The notes below the pieces were generated by a model, which was given only the letters and a program-made list of their open reading frames with translations, did not search any database and was not told the origin of the DNA. DNA of 10,848 nt, from the NCBI GenBank assembly GCA_002431805.1, contig DJEE01000128.1, positions 332 to 11,179 on the forward strand, in the 5' to 3' direction. Position numbers and translations under genes: made by a program. Positions 4,815 to 10,848 of this stretch are shown here, piece after piece; position 1 is the first letter of the stretch, and each line of letters begins with the position of its first letter. The stretch is from Eggerthellaceae bacterium UBA5906 (GTDB lineage: Bacteria; Actinomycetota; Coriobacteriia; Coriobacteriales; Eggerthellaceae).

Positions 4815-7409
4815 CTACGACACGGCAATTCCCTCGTATTCCTGCGCGTGCCAGGACAAGTACGCCGTAACGTCATTTACAACCTTCATCACCTCTACAG
4901 CTGGCGCAAGCTCTTCCGCATCCAAAAATGCACCCGTTACGCTGAGCGCCTCCCGTACGCGTCCGTGCTCTTCGTACCAGATGCTCTGCCGTCTGCCAAA
5001 ACGCAAGCGCGTACCATACGCAACCTCTTCGGCTTCTGGAAGCAGAAGAGGGCCGCTGACTTCCTCCGATAGCTCCTTGTTGGCGTAGCACTCGTGCGCA
5101 TCGAGCACTTGCCGTGCAGGTTTGGAAAGCTCGTAGCTCACGTGCGCAATGCTCCTGCCGTACAGCAGCACAACCTCGCCCCGCACAACCGTGCCCGATT
5201 CGAATGGGGTTTTGCATGCAGAATCGGTGTACCAACCGTCAAACTTCGAGCATCCCGCCTTTTGCCCTGCCGAAAGCGCCGCCTGAGACGGAACGTACGC
5301 CGTTTCCTCTTGCACCTGCTCCTCGAAGCATGGCGCGGCGTCGTCGTCCGCAATGTAGCGAACGGTGGTATATGCGCCTCCAACCAGCAGCGACTGGGAC
5401 AACGCGGCGCCCCGGTAGGGGATATCGCCGCACTGAGCATAAGCACGAACAACGCACTTTAAGTATTTTCCTCGCCAATCCTCATCAACTTCAAGCGACG
5501 GCCGCGCACCCTGCAGCACGATTCCTTTTGGTTCGATGCGTATTTGCACGCCGCTGACCGCGCTGCCCGGCGGTGCCGCTTCAGCGCCTTCAGCTACCCA
5601 TGCTCCCCATCCAAGCCCCGATGAGCATGCTCGGTAGCGTAAGGTATAACGTTCGGAAATGTTGCCCTGCAACGATACGGTGAGCTTTTCTGCCGATGTG
5701 CCCGTTGACGTTTTGTCCCGCCATGAGCCTGCCGAGTAGAGTTTTGCGACGATGGCTCCAGACGCAGCGCAGCCCTCCACATGCAAGGACAACCCAACCA
5801 GCGCGTCATCACCTTGAAGCACCCCAATTAGATTGACGCCGGGCTGCTCTTCAAGCGAACCTGCATGTAGCATACTGGCCGTTCCAACCACCTCGGGGTA
5901 TTCCTCTTCGGCAAGCTCTTCGTCCGACACAACCCATGTGTATTCGTATCGCGCACCCGGGCCGCTCGGCGAAAACGCGTTTTGCGCATGAGGGGCCGAA
6001 ACCGTCTCGCCCGGCTGCACTTCCCCGTCCTTGCCGCCCTGGAGCGAAAACGGACGCCCATCAGCCGATGACGCTTTTGCATCACGCAAGCACCATTGAT
6101 GATTGGTATTGCCCCATTCATCGGCAGGATAACCATTGGAATGAAACCGCACCGTACCCGAACTGTCGCCGCAATCAAGCGCCATGCCCGAGCAATCGCA
6201 AAACAGCCACCGCACCTGCGAAGGCCCATGAAGCCAGAACGCTTGCGCGCGATTGACCGAGCCGGCAGACGCCTGCCAAAGCTGAGCCGGCGACGCGTTC
6301 ATAGTAGGCCCACCCCCGGACTGGTCAAGCTGATACGCCCCGTCGCTTGACGTTACTGGAATGAAACGATACGTCCCGCCAATATCGCCCGACGGGTTTT
6401 CTCCTATAATCCAATGCTGCCGCGTTGCCCCCGCATGCTGAGCAAGTTTGCACGCAACGCCTGCAGACGGAGCGTCTGAAGCCTCCATGCATACCCCGCT
6501 GTCCGACAGCGGTGAGAGCGTGACTATTCTGTTGCCCCAAGCTGCATTGTTCGAGATGTAAATCTTGTCCGCATACTGCTCAATCCACTTCGTTGAGTAC
6601 CCAATAGGCGGATTGCCCGAACGGTCGTAATACCAGTTCGTACCAAAATAATAGTAGTTCCAAAACCACGATCGCAGCTGAAACGAATGCTTGACCGCCC
6701 GCGGATAGCGCCTGATCCACACCGAGTAGCTGTTCTGCGGATACGCTCGATAATCCGTCCAAACATGCGCGCCGTCTTTATGCAACCCCTGCCCTGTCTC
6801 GTTATCGATCACCACCACCTTCGACTCCTCAAGAGCGCCGCCTTCAGGTTGGTCGTCTATGGCATGAAACAAGCTGAAGCGCGTATCATCGCCCGAATCG
6901 GTATGCCATAGGTTGTACGACGCGTTCCTTCCGTTGTAACTACCGCAGGCAATTTCCAGCTGGCCGGTAACGTGGTAATACAGCTCAGTGGTAAAGTCGC
7001 AGCGCATCGTTATCTTTGAAGCCGTTCTGATGTACTGGTTGGAAGAGATGTCCCACTCCACCCAAGGGGTTTTTGCGCTCACCCATCGATCGGTATATGC
7101 AACTCCTGATTGGCTGCCACCGTCGCCGCATTCCAAAACGCCGATGCGGTCCCAATATTGGTTGTCGTAGTAGCGGCCATTCCCGCGAAAAATAAGCGAC
7201 CCGTCCCATTGCGGCTCGTCTGCAAACGCCCGCTGCGGGTTCCACAACGCGATTCCCGCCATAGCCGCAGCTCCCACCACAAACGCTCGACGTGACATGC
7301 TGTGCTCATTGTTTTTGCCTTGCCGCGGCGCGGGGCTTGCCCCGCCGTGCGAACGCGACGAAAGAAAGGCTTTCCCGGCTTTCGACGCAGCCCTGTTTGA
7401 ACGCCTCAT
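4815..7409 (-). CDS. Tat-exported multidomain protein: ricin-type trefoil, ChW-like and InlB-like modules
   Basis: Product of 864 residues, not recognised as a named protein. A twin-arginine signal reads SRRAFVV (39-45), then a hydrophobic stretch and AFA-D, with likely cleavage after residue 63. Residues 64-290 are Trp/Tyr-rich and unassigned. Residues about 294-443 look like a ricin-type beta-trefoil, with QHW ending at W333, QAFW at W392 and HQW at W439. GLGWGAWVAEG around W601 resembles a ChW (clostridial hydrophobic) repeat. Residues about 675-745, with FDGWYTDSACKTPF at W726, resemble an InlB B-repeat, and a weaker similar unit may follow to the end. No LPXTG motif or C-terminal anchor is visible. 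The ATG at 7409 overlaps the tadC stop by four bases, suggesting coupling, with GGGGG upstream. ATG 7298, just before SRR, is the alternative (827 residues) but has a poor ribosome site. A secreted carbohydrate-binding or adhesin role is inferred. Confidence 0.8.
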   Translation of the reverse strand: MRRSNRAASKAGKAFLSSRSHGGASPAPRQGKNNEHSMSRRAFVVGAAAMAGIALWNPQRAFADEPQWDGSLIFRGNGRYYDNQYWDRIGVLECGDGGSQSGVAYTDRWVSAKTPWVEWDISSNQYIRTASKITMRCDFTTELYYHVTGQLEIACGSYNGRNASYNLWHTDSGDDTRFSLFHAIDDQPEGGALEESKVVVIDNETGQGLHKDGAHVWTDYRAYPQNSYSVWIRRYPRAVKHSFQLRSWFWNYYYFGTNWYYDRSGNPPIGYSTKWIEQYADKIYISNNAAWGNRIVTLSPLSDSGVCMEASDAPSAGVACKLAQHAGATRQHWIIGENPSGDIGGTYRFIPVTSSDGAYQLDQSGGGPTMNASPAQLWQASAGSVNRAQAFWLHGPSQVRWLFCDCSGMALDCGDSSGTVRFHSNGYPADEWGNTNHQWCLRDAKASSADGRPFSLQGGKDGEVQPGETVSAPHAQNAFSPSGPGARYEYTWVVSDEELAEEEYPEVVGTASMLHAGSLEEQPGVNLIGVLQGDDALVGLSLHVEGCAASGAIVAKLYSAGSWRDKTSTGTSAEKLTVSLQGNISERYTLRYRACSSGLGWGAWVAEGAEAAPPGSAVSGVQIRIEPKGIVLQGARPSLEVDEDWRGKYLKCVVRAYAQCGDIPYRGAALSQSLLVGGAYTTVRYIADDDAAPCFEEQVQEETAYVPSQAALSAGQKAGCSKFDGWYTDSACKTPFESGTVVRGEVVLLYGRSIAHVSYELSKPARQVLDAHECYANKELSEEVSGPLLLPEAEEVAYGTRLRFGRRQSIWYEEHGRVREALSVTGAFLDAEELAPAVEVMKVVNDVTAYLSWHAQEYEGIAVS
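7330..7345. repeat. GC-rich perfect inverted repeat near the start of the secreted-protein gene
   Basis: GCGGGGC (7330-7336) and GCCCCGC (7339-7345) are exact complements two bases apart, so the RNA would form about six pairs with a four-base loop. No T-run follows on either strand. If translation starts at 7298, this hairpin is in a 107-bp leader between tadC and the secreted-protein gene and could lower read-through or affect initiation. If it starts at 7409, the repeat is coding. Confidence 0.45.
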
Positions 7410-8332
7410 ACCATGCCCCCGTTCAGGAAGGCCAAAAGCTTTACCACCGTTGGAACCAGCACCAACATCACCGTCGGCGGAAGAAAACATGCCGATAGGA
7501 CAACATCAAGCTTGGTAGGCATTTTGCGTATCTTTTCTAACGCCGCGGCTTGCGCCTGCTCGCGCGCTAAAAGAGCCTGCGCTGCAAGCCCCTCGACCAC
7601 CGAAGAGCCCTGGTCAAGCGATTGGGTGATCTGTCCCACGAACGCGGTTACCTCCTGGCTTTCGCAGCGCTTCGCCAAGTGCTCAAGCGCCTCGGTGCGC
7701 GAATGACCCAGCAGATTCACTTCCTGGTCAACCAACCTAAGCTCTTCGGAAAGCGGCCCTTTCAAGCTGCCGGACACCTCGCGGAAGCACTGCTCCACGG
7801 GCGACCCGGCAGCAAGCGCGATTGCCAACAGCTCCATGGCATCGGGTAGGCTTGCCTCTATTGCCAAACGGCGATTGCGACAGCGACTGGAAAGCAGCCT
7901 GTCCATTGCGATGTACCCGCCACCTGCCGCGCCTGCCGCCATCAAGGCAAGCCATAACCCGGAAACACCGCAAGCTATGCAAACGAGCACAACCAAAGCG
8001 GGGCTTCCTATCACCACCAGCGCCATAAGCGCGCGCCACGTTTCAGGCTCCATGCTCATCCCCGCCCGGCGCAGCCTTTCGCGCGTAGACGATGCTTCAT
8101 CGCGCGTCATCGGCGCAAACGACTCAACAGCATCCGACACGCGCGACAGGGCATCCGAAAGCTTCGTGCGTGCAGCCGGTTGCTTTCCCTGCGCACCTTC
8201 TGCCTCCATCGCAAGCGAAACCGCCGATTGCCGCAATGCCTTTGCGCCGCTCAGGGCGCACATTCCCTCATACGCCGCCAGCCCTGCCGCCACGCCTACA
8301 AGCGATATTGCAACTACCGCGTACACGTTCAC
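7406..8332 (-). CDS. tadC: TadC-like type II/IV secretion F-domain protein
   Basis: TadC, with TadB, forms the inner-membrane platform on which the TadA ATPase drives Flp pilus assembly. The 308-residue protein has an N-terminal membrane segment (about 4-20) and a charged linker. Two further segments follow (about 103-140), then a T2SSF domain of about 120 residues (LPDAMELLAIALAAGSPVEQCFREV through LDQGSSVVEGLAAQA) and a last membrane segment after KMPTKLDVVLSACFLPPTVMLVLVP. That last stretch is typical of TadC. The GTG at 8332 is chosen because AAGGAGG lies eight bases upstream. The in-frame GTG at 8341 would abut that site directly. It lies 21 bp after tadB, and its stop overlaps the next start in ATGA. 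Confidence 0.88.
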   Translation of the reverse strand: MNVYAVVAISLVGVAAGLAAYEGMCALSGAKALRQSAVSLAMEAEGAQGKQPAARTKLSDALSRVSDAVESFAPMTRDEASSTRERLRRAGMSMEPETWRALMALVVIGSPALVVLVCIACGVSGLWLALMAAGAAGGGYIAMDRLLSSRCRNRRLAIEASLPDAMELLAIALAAGSPVEQCFREVSGSLKGPLSEELRLVDQEVNLLGHSRTEALEHLAKRCESQEVTAFVGQITQSLDQGSSVVEGLAAQALLAREQAQAAALEKIRKMPTKLDVVLSACFLPPTVMLVLVPTVVKLLAFLNGGMV

Positions 8333-8353
8333 GCCATGCACCTCCTTGCCGTT

Positions 8354-9277
8354 TTACGAAAAACGCGCTGTTCGAAACGTTGTGATCTTGCGACAAGCCA
8401 CAATCCCCAGCACTTCCATAAACCCCGCCGCCGCAAGCACAAGCCATCCAAGCGGCTCGGTGCGGTAAAACGTTGAGAAGTCGGAGCTTGTTGCGAACAT
8501 CAGCGCAAAAATCACCGGCATCGCACTCGCCACGAACCATGTGGCCAACCGCGTGCCCGCAAGTTCGGTTCGAAGTTCCCGTTTCGTTTTCATGCGCTCG
8601 TTCGCGTGGTCGCACACCAGGTCAATCACCTTGTTCACCGGCCCGCCAAAGCGCTGCTGGATTCGCATAGAGGCCGCAAAAGCCGCAACATCCTCGCTGC
8701 CCGTTCTTTTCGCCATGTCTTCAAGCGCGCTTACAAGCGGCTCGCCGTAAGAAACGCGCGCAAGCATCCAGGTAAGCTCGGAGCGAATAGGCTCTTGGGC
8801 GCGGTCGGCAGATGCCCGGAAGGCTCGCTCCACGGTTTGCGCGCTTTTCACGCTTGCGGACAGCTGCGGAAGCAAGCGAACGAACTGTGCCGACAAAAGC
8901 TCCCGCCGCTTTGATTTCGCACGCGCAAGATACAAAAGCACGCATACGCACCCCAGGGAAACTCCCGCAGCCGCTCCAAGCGCACCCGCTATTCGAGAAG
9001 CGAAGAACCCCACCGCAACCAGCACCACGCCCACGCACGCAAGCCACACAGACGGCGACGATTGCACGCCCGCATCACGAAGCATCTTTCCCAACGCGCT
9101 AGCGGTACGGCCGGCATCGTCGCTGCGCGTATCGCGCCGACCCTGCTCATACAAAGCGGCATCGGACAACGACTTTGCTTGCAGCGATATGCGAAGCTTG
9201 CGGCAAATAGAAAACGCGCTGCCCGCCAGGCACACGAGCGCTAAGCCTAGCACAGCGACGATAGCGCCTGTTCCCAT
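8354..9277 (-). CDS. tadB: TadB-like type II/IV secretion F-domain protein
   Basis: This is the partner of TadC in the Flp pilus membrane platform. The 307-residue protein has an N-terminal membrane segment (about 3-25), two adjacent segments (about 78-117), a cytoplasmic T2SSF domain (about 132-240) and two C-terminal segments (about 246-264 and 277-296). The F domain runs from FVRLLPQLSASVKSAQTVERAF to QQRFGGPVNKVIDLV. This layout and length fit TadB. The ATG at 9277 has AAGG about six bases upstream and lies 15 bp after the tadA stop. TadB rather than TadC is assigned from gene order (directly after the ATPase) and from domain spacing; the two are homologous, so confidence in the letter is lower than in the family. 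Confidence 0.87.
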   Translation of the reverse strand: MGTGAIVAVLGLALVCLAGSAFSICRKLRISLQAKSLSDAALYEQGRRDTRSDDAGRTASALGKMLRDAGVQSSPSVWLACVGVVLVAVGFFASRIAGALGAAAGVSLGCVCVLLYLARAKSKRRELLSAQFVRLLPQLSASVKSAQTVERAFRASADRAQEPIRSELTWMLARVSYGEPLVSALEDMAKRTGSEDVAAFAASMRIQQRFGGPVNKVIDLVCDHANERMKTKRELRTELAGTRLATWFVASAMPVIFALMFATSSDFSTFYRTEPLGWLVLAAAGFMEVLGIVACRKITTFRTARFS

Positions 9278-9292
9278 GCGTCACCTTCTTCC

Positions 9293-10612
9293 TTATTGCG
9301 TTGCGAAAAACCACGTCGGGTCATACCGAACGCCTTCCCTAATCATTTTTTGCTTGATGGTTTGCGGCTGAACACCGCAGGGACGCCATCTTCCCTGCAA
9401 GTCCCCGTACGCATCGGTGCCATCGATTTCGAAGCGAAACAGCTCTACGCGCGGAATGACCACAGAGCCCTCGGGCATAGGATCGATTGCCACAACGCTG
9501 GTGACGCGTCTGGAGCCATCGCGCATGCGGTCGACGTGCACGATCAGACCGCCCTGAAGCGATTCCGCGATTTGCTGCTGGATAACGTCTCTGCCCACGT
9601 CCGCGTTCGCGTAGCCGACCATCGTGCGCAAGCGACTAAGCGCGTTGCTGGGATCGTTCGCATGCACGGTGGTCATGGACCCAGGGTGATCGGTCTGCAT
9701 CGCCTGCAGCATTTCGTACGCTTCTCCGCCGCGGCATTCGCCGATGATGATGCGATCGGGGCGGCGGCGCAGCGATAACGCGACAAGTTCCCGCATCCCT
9801 ACCGCGCCTTCTCCCTCGGCATTAGGTTCGCGCGTTTGCATGCGCTCCACGTGATTCACGCGAAGGCGCAGCTCAGGCGTGTCCTCGATGGTGATAATGC
9901 GCTCGTTGGCTGGAATAAAACCCGACAGCGCCCCAAGCAGCGTAGTTTTGCCCGAGCCGGTGCCACCCGATATGACAATGGAGCATCGAGCCCGAACAGC
10001 CGCGCCTAGAAACTCCGCCATAGTCGCATCAAGAGCGCCTTTTGCAACAAGATCGTCCATGCTCATAACATGTTCGCTGAACAAGCGCAGGTTAAGCGCC
10101 GGGCCGTCAGGGGCAAGCGGTGGCACGATAAACGTTGCTCGCGCCCTTCCCCCCGGCAGCATGGCGCAGCCCATGGCGTGCGACTCATCGCAGCGCACGC
10201 CAGCCTGCTCCGCTATCTTGTTGATGATGCGCCGAACGTGCTCGGCGTTATCGAACCTGACATACGGGCATTCTTCGATACGGCCCGACCGTTCAACGAA
10301 CACGCGCGGGTCTCGATACGACAGCGTCGACCCTTCCAAATCGACGCCGCCACCGTTTACCATAATCTCCGTGATGGACGAATCGCCCAGTAGCACCTGC
10401 AGCGGCCCATATCGAAGGAAATCGTCGACAATGGACTGACATATCAGCCGCTCGTCTTCCGCCGCCATGTCCATGCCCCAAGAGCGAATGGTTTCCGAAA
10501 CCATGGTTCTAATAGCTGATTCAACGCGATCGGAATCTGACGACTCCCGAAGCTGCGCCGCTAAGCCATCGCGCACCACGCGCTTGAGGGCGGTTGCGGC
10601 AATCCTATCCAT
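9293..10612 (-). CDS. tadA: TadA/CpaF secretion ATPase of the Flp pilus
   Basis: This hexameric cytoplasmic ATPase of the VirB11/GspE superfamily powers Flp pilus assembly. The 439-residue protein has an N-terminal domain with YGPLQVLLGDSSITEIMVNG (68-87), as in CpaF/TadA proteins. The Walker A motif GGTGSGKT is at 216-223, the Asp box ITIEDTPEL at 240-248, the Walker B-like RIIIGECRG at 287-295 and the His box MTTVHAN at 313-319. All catalytic motifs are intact, so it should be active. The ATG at 10612 overlaps the end of the upstream CpaB-like gene by 8 bp and is preceded by a G-rich site. No TadZ/CpaE gene lies between the CpaB-like gene and tadA; it may lie outside the window. Confidence 0.96.
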   Translation of the reverse strand: MDRIAATALKRVVRDGLAAQLRESSDSDRVESAIRTMVSETIRSWGMDMAAEDERLICQSIVDDFLRYGPLQVLLGDSSITEIMVNGGGVDLEGSTLSYRDPRVFVERSGRIEECPYVRFDNAEHVRRIINKIAEQAGVRCDESHAMGCAMLPGGRARATFIVPPLAPDGPALNLRLFSEHVMSMDDLVAKGALDATMAEFLGAAVRARCSIVISGGTGSGKTTLLGALSGFIPANERIITIEDTPELRLRVNHVERMQTREPNAEGEGAVGMRELVALSLRRRPDRIIIGECRGGEAYEMLQAMQTDHPGSMTTVHANDPSNALSRLRTMVGYANADVGRDVIQQQIAESLQGGLIVHVDRMRDGSRRVTSVVAIDPMPEGSVVIPRVELFRFEIDGTDAYGDLQGRWRPCGVQPQTIKQKMIREGVRYDPTWFFATQ

Positions 10613-10848
10613 GCGCGCCCCCTGTTGCCAAGCCGTCCGACGGCAACAGCAAAACGCTTACTCTTCCCGTAACTTGAGCTTGGCAGATGGCATCGGCCTG
10701 GTCGGGGTCAACCTCAACGGTTATGGCGCTATACGACGCGCCATCGGCGTACCCGTCGCCGCCTACCGCCAAAACGCGAGCGCGGTCCACAAGAACCTGC
10801 AGCTCCATTGCTCCTGAAGAAGCTTCTTCCGTTGAGACTATCCGGACC
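10605..10848 (-). CDS. cpaB: CpaB/RcpC-type Flp pilus assembly protein, C-terminal 80 residues only
   Basis: Only the end is visible; the 5' part lies beyond base 10848. The reading frame is open from the window edge through the ATG at 10808, which is therefore probably internal. The visible part reads MELQVLVDRARVLAVGG, then AITVEVDPDQADAICQAQVTGRVSVLLLPSDG. This matches the C-terminal RcpC/CpaB domain pattern (xVLxVG followed by a TxEVxPxQA-type strand and helix). In known systems this protein is secreted or membrane-tethered and helps form the pilus channel or wall passage. Its stop overlaps the tadA start by eight bases. Assignment rests on a short fragment plus the Tad context. Confidence 0.72.
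   Translation of the reverse strand, partial: VRIVSTEEASSGAMELQVLVDRARVLAVGGDGYADGASYSAITVEVDPDQADAICQAQVTGRVSVLLLPSDGLATGGAHG

Noticed and set aside
7836..8468. 210-residue plus-strand open frame opposite the tadC/tadB region
   Set aside because: It is antisense to two genes with clear F-domain features, low in recognisable content, and typical of high-GC shadow frames.
10605..10808. Stand-alone 67-residue gene starting at the ATG at 10808
   Set aside because: The frame stays open upstream to the window edge, and the sequence matches the middle of a CpaB/RcpC domain, so it is the end of a larger gene.

Overview
The window is high-GC bacterial DNA with compact, well-spaced genes. Four things together suggest a Coriobacteriia-like actinobacterium (Eggerthellaceae or a relative): a Feo ferrous-iron locus with two separate FeoA proteins, a Gram-positive-type Tad/Flp pilus operon, a stand-alone ModE-type regulator, and a Tat-exported multidomain surface protein. 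This taxonomic guess is inference from gene style; nothing in the window proves it.

Left part (1-2432, minus strand): a ferrous-iron uptake locus read in the order second FeoA-like protein, FeoA, FeoB. FeoB runs off the left edge. It carries about 135 extra residues, extremely rich in Asp/Glu, in its first extracytoplasmic loop. The leaders of all three genes contain copies of TTACC/GGTAA, and a terminator-like hairpin sits between feoA and feoB.

Middle (2433-4815): a 370-bp divergent intergenic region, then threonine synthase (thrC) followed 31 bp later by a small ModE-type DNA-binding protein, both on the plus strand. A strong intrinsic terminator ends this unit.

Right part (4815-10848, minus strand): a tight operon read from the right edge leftward. 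It contains the C-terminal end of a CpaB/RcpC-type Flp pilus assembly protein, the TadA/CpaF ATPase, the inner-membrane platform proteins TadB and TadC, and a large protein with a twin-arginine signal peptide. The large protein appears to contain a ricin-type beta-trefoil, a ChW-like module and an InlB B-repeat-like module. Gene junctions are 8-bp overlap, 15 bp, 21 bp and 4-bp overlap, which indicates one transcript. The pilus genes would build the export/assembly platform, and the last gene is a candidate adhesin made with it. That link rests on operon position only. No tRNA, rRNA, CRISPR array or insertion sequence was seen.
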